A stretch of 13,832 nt of DNA from Kiloniellales bacterium (GTDB lineage: Bacteria; Pseudomonadota; Alphaproteobacteria; Kiloniellales; JAKSDN01): contig JAKSDN010000093.1 in assembly GCA_022360075.1 (NCBI GenBank), forward strand, positions 1 through 13,832. The letters are read 5' to 3'. A program made the position numbers and the translations under genes. Below the pieces are notes generated by a model. The model saw nothing but the letters and a program-made list of their open reading frames with translations. It had not been told where the DNA came from and searched no databases. Below, piece by piece: positions 5,846 to 12,809 of this stretch (its first letter is position 1; each line of letters begins with the position of its first letter).

Positions 5846-5872
5846 CTGGGCCGCCCCGCAAGCTTGGCCCAG
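5846..5872 (+). promoter_or_regulatory. Intergenic hairpin between the two GST genes
   Basis: A perfect 7-bp inverted repeat, CTGGGCC (5846-5852) and GGCCCAG (5866-5872), around a 13-nt loop. It ends 8 nt before the Shine-Dalgarno of the second GST. It has no T-run, so it is not a classic terminator. It could stabilise or process the mRNA between paralogues or modulate translation of the second GST; in GC-rich DNA it could also be chance. Confidence 0.3.
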
Positions 5873-5880
5873 CAGACCCG

Positions 5881-5885
5881 GGAGG
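5881..5885 (+). promoter_or_regulatory. Ribosome binding site that fixes the GTG start of the second GST
   Basis: GGAGG stands 5 nt before GTG 5891. It decides between this start and the in-frame ATG at 5813, which has no comparable site and would add 26 residues absent from the paralogue. Confidence 0.7.
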
Positions 5886-5890
5886 CACCG

Positions 5891-6532
5891 GTGAGCGATC
5901 TGGTCATCCATGGATTTCCGCTCAGCACGTACGTGCGTACGGCGCGCATGGCCTGCGTCGAGAAGGGCGTGGCTTACCACTTGGATCCCCTGCCGCCGGG
6001 CGAGACGCGCGAGCGCGATCTGCATCCCTTCGGCAAGATACCGGCCCTGAGCCACGGCGATCTCAGGCTCTTCGAGACCTTCGCCATTGTCCGCTACATC
6101 GACGAGGCCTTCGAGGGCCCGCCGCTACAGCCGAGCGAACCCGTGGATCGCGCGCGCATGACCCAGTGGATCAGCGCGATCAACGACACGATCTACGATG
6201 CCATGATCCGCCGCTGTGTGCTGCAATACGCCTTCCCGAAAGGGCCGGACGGCCAGCCGGATCGCGCGGTGATCGAGCCGGCCGCGGTCGAGACCGGCGC
6301 GCAGATCGCCATCCTCGAGGCCGCCTATGGCGGAGGGCCTTACCTGCTTGGCGCCGAACTGAGCCTCGCCGATCTCTTTCTGGCGCCGATCCTGTTCTAT
6401 CTGCGGCAGACGCCGGAGGGCGCTGCGCAGCTCGCCAAGGCGCCCAAGGTCGCGCGCGGCTACGAGGCGCTCGCGGCGCGGCGCAGCTTTCGGGAGACCG
6501 AGCCGCCGCCTCCGCCAACCGCGGGCACCTGA
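5891..6532 (+). CDS. Glutathione S-transferase (second of tandem pair)
   Basis: 213 aa from GTG 5891, a start that aligns with that of the first GST (SDLVIHGFP against AAITIHGFP). A hand alignment over 205 positions gives about 60% identity, including the shared block YVRTARMACVEKGV (14-27) and the PFGKIPAL cis-proline segment. The C-terminal helical domain has TQWISAIND and ELSLADLFLAP. Divergence is greatest in the middle of the C-terminal domain, which helps shape the hydrophobic substrate site, so the pair may differ in substrate. The C-terminus ends in a proline-rich tail. It lies 128 bp after the first GST and 3 bp before the tadA start, so it may be cotranscribed with both. Confidence 0.9.
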   Translation: MSDLVIHGFPLSTYVRTARMACVEKGVAYHLDPLPPGETRERDLHPFGKIPALSHGDLRLFETFAIVRYIDEAFEGPPLQPSEPVDRARMTQWISAINDTIYDAMIRRCVLQYAFPKGPDGQPDRAVIEPAAVETGAQIAILEAAYGGGPYLLGAELSLADLFLAPILFYLRQTPEGAAQLAKAPKVARGYEALAARRSFRETEPPPPPTAGT

Positions 6533-6535
6533 TTC

Positions 6536-7003
6536 TTGGCCGAAGGCTCGCCGATGGCCTTGGCGCTGGCCGAGGCCGAGGCCGCGGTCGCGGCGGGAGA
6601 GGTGCCGGTCGGTGCTGTGCTGGTCGATGGGCCGAGCGGTGAAGTGCTTGCAAGTGCGCACAATCGCGTCGAGGCCCTGCGCGATCCCACGGCGCATGCC
6701 GAGATGCTGGTGATCCGCGATGCCGCGGCGCGCCTGGGAGAGAAGCGCCTGGCCGCGGCCGACCTCTACGTCACGTTGGAACCCTGCGCCATGTGCGCCC
6801 AGGCGATCGCCTTCGCCCGCCTGCGCCGGCTCTACTTCGGCGCCTACGACCCCAAGGGCGGCGGCGTCGAGCACGGGGCGCGGATCTTCGAGCAGCCGAC
6901 CTGCCACCATCGGCCCGAGGTGATCGGCGGGATCGAGGAAAGACGGGCAGCGGCCCTCCTGAAAGCCTTCTTCGAGGCTCGCCGCAGCCCGGCCAGCGGC
7001 TGA
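6536..7003 (+). CDS. tadA: tRNA-specific adenosine deaminase TadA
   Basis: 155 aa from TTG 6536, the first possible start after the preceding stop. ATG 6554 has GAAGG 7 nt upstream but would begin at the position of an internal Met of known TadA proteins, so either is possible. The zinc site is complete: TAHAE gives His54 and the proton shuttle Glu56, and EPCAMC gives Cys84 and Cys87. PVGAVLV (24-30) and AHNR (41-44) are family hallmarks. TadA converts A34 to inosine in the anticodon of tRNA-Arg(ACG) and is usually essential. In many alphaproteobacteria tadA lies next to rluB-rsmD; here about 3 kb of accessory genes lie between. A general nucleoside deaminase is the less likely alternative. 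Confidence 0.92.
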   Translation: MAEGSPMALALAEAEAAVAAGEVPVGAVLVDGPSGEVLASAHNRVEALRDPTAHAEMLVIRDAAARLGEKRLAAADLYVTLEPCAMCAQAIAFARLRRLYFGAYDPKGGGVEHGARIFEQPTCHHRPEVIGGIEERRAAALLKAFFEARRSPASG

Positions 7004-7110
7004 GTCCGGCTCATCAAATGTGCGTCAGTCCGGCGGTCGGCTCGCTGGCAAGCTCGCCGCGCCTTGCCATATTGTGAAGTCCTGAGACCCAGCGAAAGGG
7101 AGACCGCGGC

Positions 7111-7455
7111 ATGTCCGGGGCATCCAACGGCGCGATTACCGGCTATCACGCCCATGTCTACTATGACGCCGAGAGCAAGGGGCGCGCCGGTGCGCTGCGC
7201 TCGGAGATTGAAGCGCGTTTCGACGTGCGTCTCGGCCGCTGGCACGACCGGCCGATCGGCCCGCATCCGCGCTGGAGCTATCAAATCGCCTTCAAGCCGG
7301 CGCTGTTCGGCGAGATCGTGCCCTGGCTCGCGCTCAACCGGCGCGGCCTGGTGATCTTCCTACATCCGGAGACCGGCGACCACATCGCCGACCACAGCGA
7401 TCACGCGCTCTGGATGGGCGACAAGCTGGCGCTCGACATGGAGGCGCTGAAATGA
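7111..7455 (+). CDS. DOPA 4,5-dioxygenase family protein
   Basis: 114 aa, a complete single-domain member of the small DOPA_dioxygen family (fungal and bacterial extradiol-cleavage-like proteins). AAGGGAG about 9 nt before ATG 7111 supports the start. The histidine-rich motifs are present: GYHAHVYYD (11-19), IGPHPRWSYQ (49-58) and LHPETGDHIADHSDHALWMG (84-103). Characterised members cleave L-DOPA-like catechols with a non-haem metal; in bacteria the natural substrate is generally unknown. The stop overlaps the start of the exported thioredoxin (ATGA), so the two are translated from one mRNA. Family assignment is firm; activity is inferred. Confidence 0.9.
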   Translation: MSGASNGAITGYHAHVYYDAESKGRAGALRSEIEARFDVRLGRWHDRPIGPHPRWSYQIAFKPALFGEIVPWLALNRRGLVIFLHPETGDHIADHSDHALWMGDKLALDMEALK

Positions 7456-7991
7456 CCCGGCGGTTCAACGCGGCCTTGGCCGCGTTCCTCATGCTGCTCG
7501 TTCTGGCGCCTTTGGGCCAAGCGAGCGCGGGTGTCGCGCTCGATGCCGAGCGCCGGGCCGCTCTGGCCGCGTTGCCACTGCTGCAAGGTGAGCCGCTCGC
7601 TGCCGATGCGCTCGAGGGCGAAATCGTGGTCGTCACCTTCTTCGCCTCCTGGTGCCCGCCCTGCCATGCCGAGTTCGTGGCGCTGAACCGGATCGAGGAA
7701 GCCTATCGCGGCAAGGGTGTGCGGATCCTGGCCCTCAATGCCTACGAGCATTACATCAAGGACGACGGTGCGCGCCTGGAGGCTTTTCTCGAGGCCAAGG
7801 CACCGCGCTTCGAGATCCTGGGCGCGGGCGACTCCGTGACCGCCCTGTTCGACGACGTGAAGCGGATCCCGACCCTGTTCGTCTTCGGACGCGACGGCGC
7901 GCCCCTGCTCCACTTCATCCATGCCCAAGGCGCGGTAAAGACGCACGTTACCTTCGAAGAGGTCGCAGATGCGATCGAGCGCGGCCTGTGA
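7452..7991 (+). CDS. Exported TlpA/ResA-like thioredoxin-fold protein
   Basis: 179 aa. The first 26 residues form a signal peptide: basic MTRR, hydrophobic AALAAFLMLLVLAPLG, and a likely cleavage site after ASA (26). The mature protein is a thioredoxin fold with the redox motif WCPPC (67-71) and cis-proline Pro140 in RIPTLFVFG. VVVTFFASWCPPCHAEF is typical of TlpA/ResA-type periplasmic disulfide reductases. These reduce cysteines of c-type cytochromes, Cox assembly factors or other periplasmic clients. No cytochrome maturation gene is near. The start ATG 7452 overlaps the dioxygenase stop by 4 bp. Confidence 0.88.
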   Translation: MTRRFNAALAAFLMLLVLAPLGQASAGVALDAERRAALAALPLLQGEPLAADALEGEIVVVTFFASWCPPCHAEFVALNRIEEAYRGKGVRILALNAYEHYIKDDGARLEAFLEAKAPRFEILGAGDSVTALFDDVKRIPTLFVFGRDGAPLLHFIHAQGAVKTHVTFEEVADAIERGL

Positions 7992-8138
7992 TCCCGGACC
8001 GCACCTGACGCCGTCGAGGATCTTCCAGCGCTGAAGACGCACGCGCTAGCCCTCAGCCTCAAGTCCGACTAGGTTTATTGTCGTGACTGAACCGCCGGCC
8101 TGGCCTAACCGGCGCGAGACGAGGGGACGGGCAGGCCG

Positions 8139-9884
8139 ATGTCGTTTGTACTGAAGCGAACGCTTGCGGTAGCCGTGCTGCTCGCCCTGGCCTGCCTTGC
8201 GGTCGGCTGGGGGACGCGCGCGGTGACGATGCGCGAGGTGCGCGACCAGTTGACCGGCGAGGCGACCTTGCTTGCCGAACATGCCGCGCGCAGCCTCGAC
8301 GGCATCGATCTCACCCTCGGCGCGCTCGCCCAGAAGATCGAGTCGCGATGGCGCGACGGCATGCCGCCCAGCGCCGGCTATCACCAGGTCTTCGCCAGAC
8401 GGGTCAAGGATTTGCCGCAGGTCACGGGCATCGTGCTGCTCGACCGCGACGGCAACCTCCTGGCCGACCAGGTGACGGCCCGGCCCCGCCCCTTCAACCT
8501 CTCCGAACGCGGCTATTTCCGCGCCCATGCGGAAGGCGAACTGGACGAGGGCCGCTTCCTCGGCGATCCCGTGCGCGGCGGGGTCACCGGCAAGGCCTTC
8601 TTCAGCGCAAGCTATGCGATCCAGGACCCGAGGGGCGACTTCGGCGGCGTGCTGGCGGCCACCTTCGACCCCTTCTACTACCAGCGGCATCAGGAGCATG
8701 GCCAACTGGCCGGCGGCAGGCGCGACGTCGCGCTGGTCGACGAAGACGGCATGATCCTGGCGAGCTCGAGCGATTTCGCTGCGGCGATCGAGCTCTCGAA
8801 AGAGGGCGGCAGGCCGATCGGGCAGGATCCGGCGGGCCGCAACGGTACCGTGCGGCCTGCCCTGACGGCCGACGGGGTCATCCGCTTCACCCTGCTGAGC
8901 AGCGGGCAGACCCATCTGGCGGCCCTGGCCCAGGTGCCGCTCTACCCCTTCTATGCCTATGTCGGGCTCGTCGAGGACGAGGCGTTTCGGAGCTGGACCT
9001 ACCTGGCCTATGGTCTCGGCGGCGCCTGGGCCACGGTGACGCTGGCATCGGCGGCCGCCTTCGCCGGCATGTGGCGGCGTGAGACCGAGCGGCGCGAGGC
9101 CTTCGCTGCCCTGAAGAAGGTCAGCTACGAGGCGCGCGACGCCCTCGAGCGGGCCGAGGCGGCCAGTGCCGCCAAGTCGCGCTTCCTGGCGCACATGAGC
9201 CATGAGCTGCGCACGCCGCTGAACGCGATTCTCGGCTTCTCCGAGATCATCCGTGACGGCGTGTTCGGCGACAACCTGGCCAGAGACCGGGAGTATGCCG
9301 ACCTGATCCACAGCAGCGGGCGGCACCTCCTGCAGATCATCAACGACATCCTCGATCTCTCACGCATCGAGGCCGGCAAGCTGAAGGTGCAGCCCAGGCT
9401 CGTCGCGCTGTCGCCGCTCTGCGAGGACGCCGTCCTGCTGACCAGCCAGGACTTCGAGGACCATGGGGTCGGGGTCTCGACCCGCCTGGCGCCGGGCTGC
9501 CCGCCGTTGTTCGCCGACGAGAAGGCGGCCAAGCAGATGCTGGTCAACCTGCTGTCGAACGCCGCCAAGTTTTCGCCGCCGGGCAGCTTGGTCGAGCTCG
9601 CGGCCGAGCCCTCGGCCGACGGCGGCTTGGTCATGCTGATCACCGACCAGGGACCTGGCATCGCGCGGGACCGGCTCGCGACGGTCTTCGAGCCCTTCGC
9701 CCAAGCTTCAGCCGGCGTGTCGGTCAAGGGGCAGGGCACCGGCCTCGGCTTGCCGCTGGTGAAATCCCTGATCGAGCTGCACGGCGGTCGGATCGAGATC
9801 GAAAGCGAGCTGGACCGGGGCACCCGGGTGAGCCTGTTCTTTCCGCCGCCTCCGCCGGAGGCAGCCACGGCCGGAACGACCTGA
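8139..9884 (+). CDS. Membrane-bound Cache-domain sensor histidine kinase (orphan)
   Basis: 581 aa. A first membrane helix spans about residues 8-28 and a second about 286-311. Between them lies a periplasmic double-Cache-type sensor domain; VTGIVLLDRDGNLLAD and ERGYFRAH are typical. The cytoplasmic part has a short coiled linker (about 314-345) and a HisKA dimerisation domain with H-box SHELRTPLNAILGFSE (phosphoacceptor His355). The HATPase domain has the N-box NLLSNAAKFSPPG (about 470-482), G1 DQGPGI (503-508) and G2 GQGTGLGLPL (531-540). No PAS, HAMP or receiver domain is evident. There is no response regulator in the window, so its partner is encoded elsewhere. The ligand is unknown. Cache kinases of this type often sense small carboxylates or amino acids. 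Confidence 0.92.
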   Translation: MSFVLKRTLAVAVLLALACLAVGWGTRAVTMREVRDQLTGEATLLAEHAARSLDGIDLTLGALAQKIESRWRDGMPPSAGYHQVFARRVKDLPQVTGIVLLDRDGNLLADQVTARPRPFNLSERGYFRAHAEGELDEGRFLGDPVRGGVTGKAFFSASYAIQDPRGDFGGVLAATFDPFYYQRHQEHGQLAGGRRDVALVDEDGMILASSSDFAAAIELSKEGGRPIGQDPAGRNGTVRPALTADGVIRFTLLSSGQTHLAALAQVPLYPFYAYVGLVEDEAFRSWTYLAYGLGGAWATVTLASAAAFAGMWRRETERREAFAALKKVSYEARDALERAEAASAAKSRFLAHMSHELRTPLNAILGFSEIIRDGVFGDNLARDREYADLIHSSGRHLLQIINDILDLSRIEAGKLKVQPRLVALSPLCEDAVLLTSQDFEDHGVGVSTRLAPGCPPLFADEKAAKQMLVNLLSNAAKFSPPGSLVELAAEPSADGGLVMLITDQGPGIARDRLATVFEPFAQASAGVSVKGQGTGLGLPLVKSLIELHGGRIEIESELDRGTRVSLFFPPPPPEAATAGTT

Positions 9885-9941
9885 TCGCAAATCGCCCCGG
9901 GGGGACTTGCCGGGTCATGAAACCGTCATATCTGAGGCGGC

Positions 9942-10136
9942 ATGACGGGGCGTGCAGATCCGAAAAGAGACGCAGCCGTGCTCGTCGCGTCGCTCGGGGC
10001 AGGGGCGCTGAGCCTTGCGCGCGAATACGCGACCTATCTGATGCAGGTCGGCGAGCTCGATGCCTCGCGCGACTGGCACTTGGTGACTGACGAGATCCAG
10101 TCGATGCTGCTGCTCGCCGAAGGCGACCCGCGCTGA
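9942..10136 (+). CDS. Hypothetical 64-aa protein
   Basis: A short ORF 57 bp downstream of the kinase gene, same strand. A GAGG 5 nt before ATG 9942 supports translation, and GC-rich third positions fit coding DNA. The sequence looks like a compact, soluble, helical protein: an alanine/leucine-rich helix (about 10-34) then DWHLVTDEIQSMLLLAE (44-60). No membrane segment, cysteine motif or known domain is seen, and I do not recognise the family. It could be cotranscribed with the kinase. Confidence 0.55.
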   Translation: MTGRADPKRDAAVLVASLGAGALSLAREYATYLMQVGELDASRDWHLVTDEIQSMLLLAEGDPR

Positions 10137-10144
10137 GTCCGGTC

Positions 10145-10163
10145 CGGCCGCCGCGAGCGGCTG
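10145..10163. terminator. Possible bidirectional hairpin between convergent genes
   Basis: CGGCCGC (10145-10151) pairs with GCGGCTG (10157-10163), seven pairs with one G-T, around the loop CGCGA. It lies in the 31-bp gap between the convergent 64-aa ORF and amn. There is no T-run on either side, so intrinsic termination is doubtful. Confidence 0.25.
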
Positions 10164-10167
10164 CGGT

Positions 10168-11643
10168 TCAACGAAAAGCCGGCTCGTCGAAGCTGCGCAG
10201 CTTACGCGAATGCAGGGTCTCGACGCCCTGCTGGCGCAGGCGCTCGATCGCGCCGAGGCCGATCTCCAGGTGTTGGCTGATGCTCTGGTTGTAGAAGCTG
10301 TTGGCCATGGCCGGCAACTTGATCTCGCCGTGCAGCGGCTTGTCGGAGACGCAGAGCAGCGTGCCGTAGGGCACGCGGAAGCGGAAGCCGTTGGCGGCGA
10401 TCGTCGCCGACTCCATGTCGACCGCGATCGCCCGCGACTGGTTGAAGCGCAAGGCGAGCGCGTTGTAGCGCAGCTCCCAATCGCGGTCGTCGGTGGTGAA
10501 GACCGTGCCGGTGCGCAGGCGGCGCTTGAGCTCGCGGCCGGCGCGGCCGGTCACGTCGGCGACCGATTCGGTGAGCGCGATCTGGACCTCGGCGATCGGC
10601 GGCACCGGCACCCAGACCGGCAGGTCCTCGTCGAGCACGTGGTCGGCGCGCACGTAAGCATGGGCCAGCACGTAGTCGCCCAGGCGCTGGGTCTTCCTCA
10701 GTCCGCCGCAGTGCCCGACCATCAGCCAGCAGTGCGGGCGCAGCACGGCCACGTGGTCGGTGATGGTCTTGGCGTTGGAGGGCCCCACGCCGATGTTGAT
10801 CAGCGTGATGCCCTGATGGCGGTCGCGCACGAGGTGATAGGCCGGCATCTGCGGCAGGTGCCGCGGCGCCTGTCCCGAGGGCGCCTCGTCGCTCAGCCGC
10901 GGGTTGGGCGCCACGACGTCGCCGGGCTCGACGAAGGCGCGGTAGTCGCCGCCGTTGCCGACCTGCGCCTTGCCGTAGGCGACGAACTCGTCGACGTAGC
11001 GCTGGTAGTTGGTGAAGAAGACGAAGCGCTGGAAGTGCTGCGGCGAGGTCGCGGTGTAGTGGCGCAGGCGGGTCAGCGAGTAGTCCACCCGCGCGGCGCT
11101 GAACAGCGCGAGCGGCTTGGGTTCGCCCGGCCGCGCCGCGAAGGTGCCGTTGGCGATTGCATCGTCGATGCGCGAGAGATCGGGCATCGGAAAGCGGATC
11201 GGCAGTTCCTCGACCTGCTCGGCGGTGAGCCCGGCCTCCAGGCCCTCGGTCACGAAGGTCAGCGGGATCGGCCGCTCGCTGACCCCGACCATCAGCGGCC
11301 CGGCGTGGTTCTCCAGCAGCAGCTCGAACTGCTTGAGGTAGTAGCTGCGGAACAGCGCGGGCCGGGTGATCGTCGCGCCGTAGCTGCCGGCCGCGTGCAG
11401 GGCACCGTAGGAGAGGCCGCTCTGCGAGGGCCGGCCGGGGCCGGGCGGCACGGTGATGCCGACGTAGGGATAGCAGGCGGGCGGGCCCTCGGCCGCGTCG
11501 GACCGGCCCTCGACGATGGCCGTGACCCGGTCGCGCACCGTCTGCACCGCCTCCTCGTAGAGCGCGACGACGCGCTCGAAGGCGGCCTCGGCGTCGGTGA
11601 AGGGCTCGAGGTTGCGGGTTCGGCCGTGGCCGCTGTCGGGCAT
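10168..11643 (-). CDS. amn: AMP nucleosidase
   Basis: 491 aa from ATG 11643, close to the 484 aa of the E. coli enzyme. It hydrolyses AMP to adenine and ribose 5-phosphate in the cytoplasm, drawing down the adenylate pool. The N-terminal Amn-specific domain (about 15-190) includes YPYVGITVPP and SYGALHAAGSYGATITRP. The C-terminal nucleoside phosphorylase-like domain (about 275-475) has INIGVGPSNAKTITDHVAVLRP, the phosphate-loop-like MVGHCGGLR (308-316), VDMESATIAANGF (408-420) and the catalytic-Asp segment VSDKPLHGE (432-440). All key segments are intact. It is a single-gene unit, divergent from the EamA transporter over 148 bp. Confidence 0.95.
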   Translation of the reverse strand: MPDSGHGRTRNLEPFTDAEAAFERVVALYEEAVQTVRDRVTAIVEGRSDAAEGPPACYPYVGITVPPGPGRPSQSGLSYGALHAAGSYGATITRPALFRSYYLKQFELLLENHAGPLMVGVSERPIPLTFVTEGLEAGLTAEQVEELPIRFPMPDLSRIDDAIANGTFAARPGEPKPLALFSAARVDYSLTRLRHYTATSPQHFQRFVFFTNYQRYVDEFVAYGKAQVGNGGDYRAFVEPGDVVAPNPRLSDEAPSGQAPRHLPQMPAYHLVRDRHQGITLINIGVGPSNAKTITDHVAVLRPHCWLMVGHCGGLRKTQRLGDYVLAHAYVRADHVLDEDLPVWVPVPPIAEVQIALTESVADVTGRAGRELKRRLRTGTVFTTDDRDWELRYNALALRFNQSRAIAVDMESATIAANGFRFRVPYGTLLCVSDKPLHGEIKLPAMANSFYNQSISQHLEIGLGAIERLRQQGVETLHSRKLRSFDEPAFR

Positions 11644-11730
11644 GACGGGGCTCGCTTTCCGGGTTCGCTCGCCGAGGCCGAAGATTCGCCCGGAACCGCC
11701 CGGCGGATCAAGCGCGCAGGCGGCCTTTGG

Positions 11731-11760
11731 TTGACTTCACCAGGCACGGCATCGTTAGCT
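11731..11760 (+). promoter_or_regulatory. Weak candidate promoter of the EamA transporter
   Basis: TTGACT at 11731-11736 is a good -35 match. The only -10 candidate at 18-bp spacing is TTAGCT (11755-11760), which is poor. Position relative to GTG 11792 is plausible. Confidence 0.25.
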
Positions 11761-11791
11761 GAGCGGCCTCTCTCGACGGGAATTCACCGAC

Positions 11792-12691
11792 GTGACCGCT
11801 TCGGAAAGGACCGCAAGGCCCGCGCCTTTGCGCGTGGCGCTCTGGATGCTCGGCGTGCTGGCCTCCTTCACCTCGATGGCGGTGTCGGGGCGCGAGATCT
11901 CGCGCGAGCTCGACACCTTCGAGCTGATGTTCTATCGCAGTCTCCTGGCCATGGCCCTGATCCTGCTGTTCGCGGCCTGGTCGCGCGAGGGCTTCCGCCA
12001 GTTGCGCAGCCGGCGGCCGGGCTTGCAGGTCCTGCGTAATCTCTTCCACTTCGTCGGCCAGTTCGGCTGGTTCTATGCCATTGCGCTGATCCCTCTTGCC
12101 CAGGTCTTCGCGATCGAGTTCACCACGCCGCTGTGGATCGCACTGCTCGCCCCCTTGGTGCTCGGCGAGCGCCTGACCCGCACCCGCGTGCTGGCGGCGG
12201 TGCTCGGCTTCATCGGCGTCTTGATCGTCGTGCGCCCGGGCCTGGCCACGATCAATCCGGGCACGATCGCCATGCTGATCGGCGCGCTCGGCTTCGCCGG
12301 CTCGATGATGACCACCAAGCGCCTGACCGAATACGATCGGCCGGTCACGATCCTGTTCTACATGACCATCGTTCAGGCCCCGATCGCCTTCTTGCCTGCG
12401 CTCGGCGGCCTGAGCTGGCCGACGGGAGGAACCTGGCTGTGGCTGTTCGCGGTCACCTTGGCCGGTCTCGCCGGGCACTACTGCCTGGCCCGCGCCTTCG
12501 CGCTCGCCGATGCCGTGACGGTCGCACCGCTCGACTTTCTACGCCTGCCGCTCATCGCCCTGGTCGGCATGGCGCTCTACGCCGAGCCGCTCGATCTCTG
12601 GGTGTTCCTGGGCGGCGGCCTGATCCTGCTCGGCAACTACGCTAACTTGCGCATGGAGAGCCGGCGGACCGACTCTGCGGGCCTACCCTGA
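11792..12691 (+). CDS. EamA-family (DMT superfamily) transporter
   Basis: 299 aa from GTG 11792, giving an N-terminus (MTASERTARPAPLR) before the first helix. There are about ten hydrophobic segments arranged as two EamA repeats (about 14-148 and 157-288). Repeat hallmarks are EFTTPLWIALLAPLVLGERLT (109-129), GVLIVVRPG (142-150) and APLDFLRLPL with ALYAEP (245-265). Such proteins are inner-membrane exporters or exchangers of amino acids, metabolites or nucleotides; the substrate cannot be read from sequence. It is divergent from amn, and the aminotransferase follows after 118 bp on the same strand. Confidence 0.9.
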   Translation: MTASERTARPAPLRVALWMLGVLASFTSMAVSGREISRELDTFELMFYRSLLAMALILLFAAWSREGFRQLRSRRPGLQVLRNLFHFVGQFGWFYAIALIPLAQVFAIEFTTPLWIALLAPLVLGERLTRTRVLAAVLGFIGVLIVVRPGLATINPGTIAMLIGALGFAGSMMTTKRLTEYDRPVTILFYMTIVQAPIAFLPALGGLSWPTGGTWLWLFAVTLAGLAGHYCLARAFALADAVTVAPLDFLRLPLIALVGMALYAEPLDLWVFLGGGLILLGNYANLRMESRRTDSAGLP

Positions 12692-12795
12692 ATTCCCGGA
12701 TCGGCGAACCAGCCCCGTCGAGCGTCCTGCCCGATACGATCGGCGTCACCATACCGTGCCTGCTGAGCGGATCTACGCTATAGAGCGGTCGGACG

Positions 12796-12806
12796 AAGGG
12801 GAGGGG
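12796..12806 (+). promoter_or_regulatory. Strong ribosome binding site of the aminotransferase
   Basis: AAGGGGAGGGG lies a few bases before GTG 12810. It selects that GTG as the start; no ATG with a better site is present nearby in frame. Confidence 0.65.
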
Positions 12807-12809
12807 ATC

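Noticed and set aside
5800..6642. Alternative-frame ORF over the second GST
   Set aside because: Arg/Gly-rich shadow frame; the GST frame carries a clear paralogue.
8093..8114. CGCCGG / CCGGCG inverted repeat upstream of the kinase
   Set aside because: It has a 10-nt loop, no T-run and lies about 100 bp after the thioredoxin stop. It is not convincing as a terminator or operator in GC-rich DNA.
8046..9326. Long minus-strand ORF (426 codons) opposite the histidine kinase
   Set aside because: It is an antisense frame of GC-rich coding DNA with low-complexity composition and no domain, and the plus-strand kinase is unambiguous.
9904..9921. TGCCGGGTCA match to half of the hairpin repeat
   Set aside because: Only one arm and part of the loop are present; no partner arm follows, so it is probably chance.
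10210..12039. Long plus-strand ORF (609 codons) opposite amn
   Set aside because: It runs antisense through amn and into the transporter gene, has repetitive Gly/Arg/Val/Asp composition and no recognisable domain.
12778..12785. CTATAGAG as a -10 box for the aminotransferase
   Set aside because: The TATAGA part resembles a -10, but no -35-like hexamer stands at 16-18 bp upstream.
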